NCBI RefSeq assembly: GCF_963678635.1
Contig: NC_087071.1
Location: 8,079,605 to 8,143,604, forward strand
Length of the DNA: 64,000 nt
Source of the DNA: Symsagittifera roscoffensis
Lineage: Eukaryota; Xenacoelomorpha; Acoela; Convolutidae
Reading direction: 5' to 3'
This document shows, in pieces, positions 20,648 through 29,549 of the stretch (positions are counted from its first letter, which is position 1; every line of letters begins with the position of its first letter). The notes beneath the pieces are model-generated. The model was not told the origin of the DNA, did no database searches, and saw only the letters and a list, made by a program, of their open reading frames with translations. The position numbers and the translations under genes are program-made.

Positions 20648-21470
20648 GCACTATATGATGTCTTAAAAATTATAACAGTGTAATAAATTAATCTATAAAT
20701 TTTTCCCCACCAAGCAGTAAATTTACATACGATGAAAATTTATAACTTCAAATTCCCCCAAATGTAGTAAAATTCAAAATTCCAGCAGTAAATTTATAAA
20801 TTGTTAAAGCAGTACTAACCTTTTCATTCATTCACACAAGAATTCTATCCATACTCGCACAGCTCGCCCACGAAGAATTGTTTAAAATAATGATTTTATG
20901 TTCCAAGCTTTCAATAACAACAACTCTAACTAATGATAACAAGTTTCCAACGTTCCTTTAACCCGGTTGGAATGGAGTTATACATAATACTAAACTAACC
21001 AACGCGATTGACTAAACACCACAAATCATAAAATAACAGCATGAATAAGAAAAGAACACCAACGGTACCCAAACCGGATTAACCCAGCTTAACACTGGAT
21101 AATTTATTCTTTTGAAGACTATTACAAAGTCAACGAAAGAAATAATAAAACACAAAAAAGTCGAAAGACAAACCCATACCAAAAACAATTTGATTTCTGA
21201 AAAAAAGGACACAACCACGAACAACATAAGAAAACCCAGAAAAACCCACCATATAATGTTAACACAAAACAGGACCCCTCAAAGAAACAGCACAAAATCA
21301 TACTCCCACTCCTGGCCTAACCCACCAGAGAGGACGTCTTGAGCATGCTCTATAGCCGGCCTAACCCACCGGGCTACACCACGCTTTGTGACCACACTTT
21401 TATGTTTAATAAGAGGTACTCAAGGGTGAGTAACTCTTCAAAATAACTGAACTAAAATAAAATGCTTAAA
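20648..21470. other. Unique spacer between the two internal duplicate copies
   Basis: About 820 bases found once in the window. The first part has 'cagtaaatttata' repeated (about 20,716-20,800). Near the end 'cctaacccacc' occurs twice (about 21,314 and 21,360), once as 'ggcctaacccaccgggctacacc', whose reverse complement loosely resembles a tRNA A box without a matching B box. No coding frame is convincing. It could be a remnant of another insertion or of element sequence lost elsewhere. Confidence 0.45.
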
Positions 21471-23019
21471 AATATAGAAAATAAACTCACACGTTTTCAA
21501 ATCTACCAAGAAACAGAATTTGCATTTAAATACACAAACCCACTCTACAAAACACAATACTCCGAAATACTTGTCGAATACGAACAAGGTTTCGACATGA
21601 CCACTGGAAAAATCAAAGTAAATCCACACGCAACAGCAAAATTTAAATACGACGGAAAACCCTACACCCCAGTTAATTTCCAAAAATCTATCGGTCACCC
21701 AGGTGGAAAATTAACACCAATTGACAGAAAAAGTACCCGATTACAAGAACTGTCACTTATGAACACAACATATTTTGGAAACATACATTATGACATTCAT
21801 CTAGACATGAAATTAGACTACACAATTAGTAGAATTTTTCAAGAAATGTCACTTTCTGAATTAGAAACACTAGAAAGAATGCGAATTAGAAAGAACACAA
21901 ATTTTACAATCACTCGCATTAGCAGTATTAAAAATACCCTACGCAGGATATTTATTATCAGGAAATAGATCAAATTTTCTTGATTACGAAGGAAACATCT
22001 TATGGTTTTATACTTGCATTAAAAAAGTATCACCATTATACGTTTTTGAAGATAAACGTTGTTACAAAAGAATACCCATATTCTACAAAAACGAAGTACA
22101 TTTTGTCGACACACTCTCAAGAAGAACATATTTTTGGGATACCGCAGTCCCATGTGGATCAGAAAATAGCCACAATGTAGTACAGCTAAACCCTGATGAA
22201 GATAAATACTATCTATTAACACCATACCCTAAATTAATGCAACCACTAAAAAAGTTTTCCACGGAAAGCATAAGAGCCATTGCTCGAAATCCCAATATAG
22301 ACCTACAATCCATTGGAATTTATTCTAAATCAGATATACAACACCATATTCGAACACAACAATTCCAAGAACTACTCACACAAATTGATACAATACAAAG
22401 ACAATCAATTGATCAAAATTTAAGAAAACTTGCAGAAACCGCAGGATTTGCAGACATATACACTCAAGATTACAGCGGATATTTTAAAGACATTAAAGAT
22501 TATATATATTTAAACGGCGAAAAATACAGACCACAAGATATTTCACCCATAAACATTTTCAGATTTGTAACCTTAAGAAACGAAATACTCGCTTTTCTAG
22601 GATGGCCCTACTACATCTTAGAAAGATTAACTATCTTATACGCTATGTTTAACTTTATAGGATTTCTTTTCTCACTACTGAAAGGAATCTATAACACATG
22701 CGCTATACACACAAAAGTCAACCGCCAAGCAAGTGTAGCACGCATATTATTTGCAGGATTTTTTGGAATATTTTCATCATCCATAAACAAAATACTTCTA
22801 GACGCACAAATCAAAGAATATAATACAAAACTAGCCACAAGACCAAATACATATGACGAAGAACACAACAACGTAGATACAACCCCTACAGCACCACAAG
22901 TACCAGCCCTACCACAAAATCGTCCTTTTTCCCTAGTTCCCAGAAATTTTCGAAATCTCGCAATCAAAATAACCCAAATTTTTGACCACATTCCATACAC
23001 AGCCCTATTCAACATATAA
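21462..23019 (+). pseudogene. env: Truncated envelope-like glycoprotein (copy 2)
   Basis: A fortuitous ATG at 21,462 opens onto the env-like ectodomain (168 codons to TAG 21,968). The same +1 register change as in copy 1 then leads to a frame open to 23,019 with the membrane region (LERLTILYAMFNFIGFLF). It ends early because of a one-base deletion near 22,967. There is no signal peptide, so this copy could not enter the secretory pathway by itself. Confidence 0.6.
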
Positions 23020-23119
23020 CGACAAATCATTCACAAAATGATAGTACATACGAACAAATTATAGAACAACCCCACATCACCACTTTTCAATCTCAAAATA
23101 ATCGTTTTTTTAGCACACG

Positions 23120-24057
23120 ATGAGCCGACAACTTGGATCCCTCCACCGTTCAAATTCCCACCCAGCAAATCTCCAAAACCCAGTTCCCATTATACCACTT
23201 TTCGCTTTTCCCTCACCTGATTTTGTAATTAACATACCATCTAGCACGAGTTCAGACACTAACTCAGATCCTCAGTTTTTCGCACAATTTCACAATTTAA
23301 CAATTCAGACCTTGAAACTCCCGACGAATTTGCCAACTCCGAACCCTCTCCTTCCACTTATTCCCAAACCAACTCCCAAAATTTTTCACAACCCCCTTTC
23401 AGACCCATAAATACCAGTCAACCACTACCATCCCTTTCCACTCCCTCTTATCCATCCCAAGTCACCCCAACCTGTACTCCATCCCTTTCAGACAGATCAG
23501 CCAACAATTCCCCAGATATCCCTCAAATTTCCTCAGAACTAGATAATTATATTAATCTCCAACAACAACTTATCCATCCCCATACCCTTTCTATAAATCA
23601 CCTTTCTTCTATAACATCCTCCGGCCCACCAACACCAACACCACTATCAGAATATACCCAATCATTAGCACAATCATCCACCTCAACCGAAACATCCACT
23701 AGCACTAACAGAACTTATCGCAACTTCAAACGAAAATTCCCAAATCACCCATTCACAACTAAACCAGGCACAGCCAAAGAATATATCGATCACCCGAAAC
23801 ATAAAAATACCAAACAATTTCTACAAACTAACCTACCATCATTTCCTCAGTACACTTTGAATACATCTACAACTAACGATGACACCACAAATTATGTTGA
23901 CGAATACGTCTTAACACCAACACTTCATTGGACATCATACTATCACTATACTAACCCTCTTTACTTACCACTATATAACACTATAACTGATAATGAAAAT
24001 TGCAAAGATACACTATACAAACTAACAACAGCACAAACACTACGACAATTCACCTAA
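23120..24057 (+). pseudogene. Post-env frame, N-terminal and middle part (copy 2)
   Basis: Starts with the same MSRQLGSLHRS as copy 1 at 18,631. A one-base deletion near 23,270 sends the frame to a stop at 23,410. In the correct register the sequence is then open from about 23,281 to the TAA at 24,055-24,057, more than 250 codons. It is uninterrupted at the point where copy 1 is broken. Ser/Pro/Thr-rich at first, then more ordered (NYVDEYVLTPTLHWTSYY). No family recognised. Confidence 0.5.
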
Positions 24058-24924
24058 ATAGGATTCAAAAAACTACTAAAAGAATACACCGCACCCCGCG
24101 CTAACGACTTCACTATTGAATATTACGATCACAACATCATACGCCCTAACCACGGTCAGTTTTTAGATGACGATCGCTTTGCTAACCCACAATTAACAGA
24201 AAAAATTTTCATCTCAACACCATATATCTTCACACTTAATATTTTCGACAAACAGCACGACCACATCATTTCAGAAGCCCTCATTAACACACAAGCCTAT
24301 CAAAGCTTCCAAGACAAATTTGATTTATTCACACTAACCTTTCACTTTCTTACACCACAGGAACGAGATCTGCACTGCTCCCACGATATTATGTTACGCA
24401 CTAAACAGACGCACACTTACACATATTATCGTTTTATTCAAAATCACTTCCATCTACATACACCCTCACGACATCCCCACCATCGTTTTCAATTCATCAA
24501 CTCAAAATACACATCACCGTTTTTCCTTAACTTCACTTATTGTATAAAAAACACTAACTTTCACGGCATCCTCCGCAATTACGATCCCGTCCATCAAATG
24601 TATATATTCTGCCCCATCATCAACGCCTTCCAAGACAAAGAATCCCGACCCTTCCTCATCCCGCATAAATTCCTACAACCCATTGAAATCCCTATTCTTG
24701 AATTTATACATAACACCAAATATAACCATAAATTTTATAACTTAATTCAAAACACACCTCACGAGTTTGCAGTCGGCACAGAAGAACTAAATATCATCAA
24801 AGCACTTCAATTGCTTTGGCCACTGCTTCAGACTAAAAATATCATTCGTATTTTAGCTAAATTAATAACATCATCAGAACTAATCCAAAACCTCTTTCCC
24901 CATGGATTTTTCCCTGAAGATTAG
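24058..24924 (+). CDS. Post-env frame, C-terminal part (copy 2, uninterrupted)
   Basis: Open in one register for 288 codons after the shared TAA, the longest unbroken stretch of this frame in the window (ATG at 24,391 is internal). Sequence features: IEYYDHNIIRPNHGQFLDDD, aromatic- and His-rich middle, and a helical end with LQLLWPLLQTKNIIRILAKL. No cysteine motif, signal peptide or catalytic signature is apparent. TAA either separates two proteins or is a disabling change inherited by both copies. Confidence 0.5.
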   Translation: MGFKKLLKEYTAPRANDFTIEYYDHNIIRPNHGQFLDDDRFANPQLTEKIFISTPYIFTLNIFDKQHDHIISEALINTQAYQSFQDKFDLFTLTFHFLTPQERDLHCSHDIMLRTKQTHTYTYYRFIQNHFHLHTPSRHPHHRFQFINSKYTSPFFLNFTYCIKNTNFHGILRNYDPVHQMYIFCPIINAFQDKESRPFLIPHKFLQPIEIPILEFIHNTKYNHKFYNLIQNTPHEFAVGTEELNIIKALQLLWPLLQTKNIIRILAKLITSSELIQNLFPHGFFPED

Positions 24925-25132
24925 ATAAGTATATTTCAATTATATTCACTAATAAATAAAAAACTTACTAACCATTCTTTATAAGGTTTCATTTCATTTT
25001 TCTAGCCGTCTCTTCACATCTACAAAAGGAACAAATACAAAACAAAAATAGAAAACTTTTAGAAACTACAATTCATCAAACTTATTTGCTAAAACAATTT
25101 TGCTAAAACAATTTCATTAATCTAAACCCTTC

Positions 25133-25695
25133 TACACAAACGAACATCACAACGAACATCCAAAGACTAGACAATCCCATCACAACCCGAACAAGAATGG
25201 CCACCAACCTCAACCGACATGCCGCACACAATCACAACTCAAAGGATTTAGATTACGACTTGACTTCGCAGCAAAGGACTTCATTGAACCAGACCAATGA
25301 CCAGCTCGATGTTCAAGTATACGTACAGATCCGAGTAACAAGGCATCCCTTCCAAACACGAACTTCACGCCATTCCCAGACGAGGTTGATCACAAACAAC
25401 TCTCCACAAATGCAAGCAGAAATGACATATCAAAGCTTTTTGAATTCTGGAATCTAAAACGATTTCATTCATTGGGGATCACAGTCGTTGTTGAACGACA
25501 ACAGAGGACTAACTTCAAGTCCCTAGTTCCAGCGTCCTGGACCTTGAAGACAATGGTTCCAGTCAAGAACCTCTCTTCTCCAGGAAACAGGAATAAAAGA
25601 AAATGATGTTCGCCACATACCAACGTTCATCATCCATCCTTCACTTACAGAAGAAAAGAGATAAAACTCTAAAACTCTGTAAACCCCGGATGGGT
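25133..25695 (+). other. 3' non-coding region of the retroelement, before the LTR
   Basis: Runs from the end of the duplication to the 3' LTR. One 86-codon open stretch (25,197-25,457) has no recognisable feature and less A-bias than the rest. The final GGATGGG (25,689-25,695) directly before the LTR is the best candidate polypurine tract, although short and interrupted by T. Confidence 0.5.
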
Positions 25696-26122
25696 GGAAC
25701 CTGATCTAAACTATATTTTATTATTTATTACTTAGACATTAAATCACTGTAAAGTATTTAATACTAACCAATCACAATCCATCTAACTAACTACCCACTT
25801 ATTTGTAAGTGCTGAAATTACCTGTAATTTCAGCACCAGAGAGAATTGAATTTAACTTAGAAAATAGTTGACTCTCCCGAGTACTTCAGCAGCCGCAACA
25901 ATACCAGTATACTCTAGATCTATTGAGCCTAGCAGAGACTAGTTAAACACCCTGAGACTAGTAGTAATAAGAGTAAGATTAGGATCGGTATTAGACTAAG
26001 AAGTTGCACGAATCTATCAGTGGCCGAAAAAGTTGCAGTGGCCGAAAATAAGATAGCGTGACGAGCAGACGGTGTACCCTATCCGAAATTACTCTATGAG
26101 ATAAGCCTCCATACTTAACTCA
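25696..26122 (+). repeat. 3' LTR of the giant retroelement
   Basis: 427 bp, beginning TGGAACC and ending CTTAACTCA (TG...CA). Its borders are set by comparison with a related solo LTR in reverse orientation at 32,203-32,664, which has clean target-site duplications. Inside, a perfect 13-bp inverted repeat (GTGCTGAAATTAC, 2-base loop, GTAATTTCAGCAC; 25,809-25,836) can form a strong hairpin. The LTR supplies promoter and polyadenylation signals, which I could not pinpoint. The expected 4-bp duplication would be AAAT (26,123-26,126); its partner is lost in the gap. Confidence 0.85.
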
Positions 26123-26731
26123 AAATACCTAACAGTTAATTGAGCTACAACAGTAATAATATGTTGTTTTGTTGAATAACAGTATTAGTTTTCGGCTTGT
26201 TGGAATGTTTTTTTTGTTCGGCTTGTTGGACTACTACCGGTTTTTTTTCAAGACAAACAATTTTAATTAAATTAGTTATTTGCTTTCAAATGTAGTTGTC
26301 AAAGCGTTTAAAAAAAACTGCGGAAACTACCCTGTTTAGGACAACTGCGGGATACTATATCAACAAAAAATAAACTTCAAAACATAGCCGATACTGTTGG
26401 ACGAAAAGTGAAAAGTATTAAAATAGAAGGCGTCAAGCGAAACCTCCCGTAAAGAGATGGAAGCACCCAAAGCCCAGTCAAAGCCTAAAGCCTGAATTGA
26501 AGAATTTTCCGATTAATACAAAAATTGGCATATAGACTAAATAAGATAAGACACTCAAATTTGATTTTATATGTTGACCTCAAAAACCCCTCGCTACAAC
26601 ATAAAATTGTAATGTGAGAAAAGATGGATTTAGTACTATTCGATAATTAAACTAAGGGTGACTATCATACGACCTATGGAAAAACCATAACAAACAGAAA
26701 ACAGCTGGAAAAATGTTACAGAAAAGGAAAA
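26123..26731. other. Flank between the two LTR elements
   Basis: AT-rich DNA with a short direct repeat 'ttcggcttgttgga' (about 26,190 and 26,217). No gene or known repeat recognised. Confidence 0.45.
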
Positions 26732-26958
26732 TGTAATCGTTTCTAATTTACACGATGTACTTGAGTCTTTCTTGCTTTGAACTTTGATTTGATTATAAAT
26801 TAGTTGGTTGCACGTGTTTGGTAATTCAGTTTTGCATTATTTCAATTTTGTTTTTGCTGAGTTTTGGTTTTCAATTTCTTTCCCGGAGTTTTCCTGATTG
26901 CATGTGAAAAGTTGAAGTCATTTAAGATGGTTGTCAATTGTCAAATTGGCATATAACA
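26732..26958 (-). repeat. 3' LTR of the BEL/Pao element
   Basis: On the + strand it begins TGTAATCG and ends CATATAACA. It matches 28,965-29,190 almost throughout, including the phrase 'tgagtctttcttgctttgaa'. Being left of the coding region of a - strand element, it is the 3' LTR. Confidence 0.85.
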
Positions 26959-27114
26959 CTCGGCCTCATTTTGCAGTAGCAAAATAAATTAAGTAAAAAG
27001 GGGTGGGGTAGTTCCTACTTATAAAACTTAAAACGCTGGCTTAACGGTCGTTTAAGTGTCAGTTGAATTTATCGGCTATGGCTGTCGGCGCAAGGCTGCT
27101 TTGGGATGAGGCTC

Positions 27115-27439
27115 TCATTGTCGTGAATCTTCGTTTGCTGGTTGATTGCAATAATCCGGACTAACAGGTGCTAGTCTAATGGCTGGTATTGACACAATTT
27201 TGTCTCTTACTTTGACGAAGTAAACGCGGATCTGGTCACCATCGGCTGGTTTGTTTCCTGTGATCCGTCCAATTGGCCAGATTCCTCGTGGCGTCATAGC
27301 ATGAAGAATCCAGACAATTTTTCCTATTTTGATAGGCGGCGTCTTCTTTGTCCATCGTTGTCTTGGCAGTAGTGTGGGGATAAACTCCTTCATCAAGCGT
27401 TTCCAAATATGTGTTGCGAGTTGTTGGGCAAATTTCCAT
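27115..27439 (-). pseudogene. pol: BEL/Pao pol C-terminal tail
   Basis: Read on the - strand: 'LMKEFIPTLLPRQRW' and 'IGKIVWILHAMTPRGIWPIGRI' match the region after integrase typical of BEL/Pao (and errantivirus-like) pol, where W-x(5)-P-R-x-x-W-P-x-G-R-I is strongly conserved. It ends shortly before the 3' LTR. A frame change separates it from the integrase upstream at about 27,440-27,460. Confidence 0.8.
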
Positions 27440-27459
27440 TGTCGACTGAGTGTTGAGGG

Positions 27460-28337
27460 CTATTGGGTTTGTAGAGGTGGCATGCAGGCATGCGCTCTCC
27501 CGAGAAGAAAATGATTTGGGGTGAGGGCTTCAACATTATCGGGCGATGCTGAAACTGTAGTGACGGGTCTTGCGTTCATGAAGTGTTCAACTTCGTAAAG
27601 GACGGCGATGATGATGTCGTCTGTTAGAATCTGGCTTCCTATGATGGCATAGAACGAGTCTTTGACTGATCTTATGTGTCGTTCCCATACACCTCCGAAA
27701 TGGGGAGCATAGGGCAGGGTTGAAGGTCCATTCAATCTGATGGTTGGCGTAGAATTGTCGTGTAACATCGGCGTCGAAGTGTCTGTTGAGTTCCTTTTCG
27801 GCTGCGGTGAAATTTGTACCATTATCAGAAACATTTTTGGCTGGTTGACCTCTGCGAGCGAAGAATCGTCGTAAAGTATTGATGAAGGCGTCGGCTGATT
27901 GGGCCTGGCACGTCTCAAGATATACGGCTCGTGTTGTTAGGCAAGTCATTATAACGCCGTAGCGTTTGTTGTAGTTTCCTGCGGTTTTCGAAGCAAACAG
28001 TCCAAAGATATCTAATCCTGTTTGTTGAAACGGGAAGGGTTTATCTTCTGGAAATCTGAAGGCGGGTAGGGGCGCAAGTTCCTGCTGTTGTCTAGTTGCC
28101 TGTTGTCGTCGGCAGTCGTAACATTTTTTTAAATGTCTTGTCAATGTGTGCGCGAACACAGAGAATCCAATACTCGTTTTGAAGAATATTTTTCAAGTGC
28201 TGGCGTGGCAAATGCTGGTTGTCTTTGTGGGTTTGTTCTATAAAGAGGTGAACTGCTGGGTGGTTTCCATCAAGGATAATCGGGTGTTTTATGCAATAGT
28301 CCAATTGAGATTTCTCGAGGCGTCCACGTGTTCGCAA
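27460..28337 (-). pseudogene. pol: BEL/Pao integrase (broken)
   Basis: Reading leftward, the zinc-binding region (HPAVHLFIEQTHKDNQHL, NEYWIL) comes first. Then the core: FQQTGLDIFG (first Asp), YGVIMTCLTTRAVYLE, RRFFARRGQPAKNVSDNGT (second Asp), and GGVWERHIRSVKD (Glu). The end is VEALTPNHFLLGR, a hallmark of BEL/Pao integrase. The three catalytic residues are present, but they are spread over several frames (28,337-28,092; 28,159-27,587; 27,918-27,460), so the gene is dead as read. Confidence 0.88.
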
Positions 28338-28380
28338 GAGTCCGTCTTCGTCGAGAAATGGTGATAGATGTCGAAGTCTG

Positions 28381-28905
28381 CTAGTTGTGTTGATTAGTTT
28401 TTTTTTGTGTCAATGCGTTGACCTCTGGTTTGAAGCTGTCTCGTTGCGTCTGCTTGAAGATAAAATTCTTTGCCGCGATCATGTTGTTGCTTGTCAGTTC
28501 GGTGGTCGGGTTTTCGCTGCGGGAGTCTAGTCCTTTATCTTCAAAAATCCTGGCTGCACGCATCACGTATGCAGTTGTTCTGAGAAATCTTGTCCATTTG
28601 GAGAATCTGCTGTAATCGATGAAACTTGTTGCGATTTCATCCATGCGTCCAGTTTGATCATTGAGTTGCGAGGTATCCGTATTGGCGTCATTTAACTGTA
28701 GCTTTGGCCATTTGCATTCTGGTTCACATATGAATTTCGGTCCGGTGAACCATCTTGACTTGTTACTGAATTCTGATAGGGGTATTCCACGGGTTTCGTC
28801 GTCTGCTGGGTTTAGAAGTCCTGGGCAATGATTCCATTGACTCGCTTGGGTGTTTTCTAAAATTTCTGCAACTCTGTGAGCCACAAAATTTGTTGTCGTT
28901 TAGCA
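28381..28905 (-). pseudogene. pol: BEL/Pao pol, segment between RNase H and integrase
   Basis: Read on the - strand: 'NFVAHRVAEILE' then 'NPADDETRGI' and 'RWFTGPKFI', the characteristic BEL/Pao phrases at the end of the RNase H region. About 110 less conserved residues follow before the integrase. The homology stops at about 28,905, marking the internal deletion border, next to a duplicated 'gatccctgtatccattgaa' (28,907-28,943). Confidence 0.82.
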
Positions 28906-28964
28906 GATCCCTGTATCCATTGAAGATCCCTGTATCCATTGAAGCGCCATATAGAAAACGAAAA

Positions 28965-29190
28965 TGTAATTTTTTCTAATTTAAACGTTGTACTTGAGTC
29001 TTTCTTGCTTTGAACTTTGATTTGATTATAAATTAGTTGGTTGCACGTGTTTGGTAATTCAGTTATGCGTTTCTCCAATTTTGTATTAGCTGAGTTTTGG
29101 TTTTCAATTTCTTTCCCGGAGTTTTCCTGATTGCATATGAAAGTTGAAGTCTTTTAAGATGATTTTCAATTGTCAAATTGGCATATAACA
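28965..29190 (-). repeat. 5' LTR of the BEL/Pao element
   Basis: Right-hand copy of the 227-bp repeat (TGTAATTT...CATATAACA on the + strand). Being upstream of a - strand element, it is the 5' LTR. Confidence 0.85.
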
Positions 29191-29549
29191 AATGTCAATG
29201 AAATTATCAGACGAAAAAAAGGCAGAGTTTCTGAAACTTTCTAAAATCAGACTGACTTTCTACAACACTTTCCTGAATTTCTAGAAAACTTTTAGAAAAA
29301 TTGCCAAATCAGAGAGTTTTTTCTTCCTGGTTCTTTCTTGTTTTTACCCTCCACCTTCCGGCCTAGTAGGATTATAAATTGACGCTAAAAAATCGATATG
29401 TGCTTTCGTTCAATAGTGCTTTCAAAACAAAGTGCTTTTTTTCTGTAACTTTTCACTGAAAAAGTTTTCAAATAACTTTAGATAAACCCATTTTGTGAAA
29501 AAAATGAACCCTTCCTGAATTTTTCTTGTTGAAACTTGCTTTAAACTCT
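29191..29549. other. Flank between the BEL element and segment A
   Basis: No gene seen. The phrase 'gctaaaaaatcgatatgtgct' (about 29,382) recurs slightly changed at about 34,503, near the other end of segment A. This hints that the segment may itself be a repeat unit with related ends. Confidence 0.4.

Larger units (their letters stand above)
21471..25132 (+). repeat. Internal duplication, copy 2
   Basis: Second copy of 16,981-20,647. It starts inside the env-like gene without the signal peptide or first ~320 residues, and runs to 'taaacccttc', after which sequence leading to the 3' LTR begins. It shares the env frame break (21,966-21,968) and the TAA (24,055-24,057) with copy 1, and differs in other breaks. 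Confidence 0.95.
5459..26122 (+). mobile_element. Giant Ty3/Gypsy-type LTR retroelement with env-like and extra reading frames
   Basis: The domain order is gag - protease - RT - RNase H - integrase. Integrase after RNase H is the Ty3/Gypsy arrangement; Ty1/Copia has integrase before RT. After pol come a hydrophobic frame, a Pro/Thr/Ser-rich frame, an env-like glycoprotein and a long unknown frame. The element ends in a 427-bp LTR (TG...CA) preceded by a short G-rich GGATGGG that may be the polypurine tract. More than 20 kb is very long for the group; about 4.5 kb of it comes from an internal duplication plus spacer. The sense strand is strikingly A-rich and G-poor. At least six frameshifts and several in-frame stops break gag, pol and env as read. 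The 5' LTR and primer-binding site are not visible (gap). Confidence 0.88.
26732..29190 (-). mobile_element. Internally deleted BEL/Pao LTR element
   Basis: Two direct repeats of about 227 bp (26,732-26,958 and 28,965-29,190), each TG...CA, flank about 2 kb holding the 3' half of a BEL/Pao pol on the - strand. Gag, protease, RT and most of RNase H are gone; the homology starts abruptly near 28,905. The LTRs differ at about 15 positions (roughly 93% identity by eye), so this is an old insertion. No clear target-site duplication is visible. 'TGGCGC' just inside the 5' LTR (right side) may belong to the primer-binding site. Confidence 0.85.

Noticed and set aside
21330-21410. tRNA gene in the spacer (A-box-like phrase on the - strand)
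   Set aside because: No B box at the right distance and no acceptor pairing.
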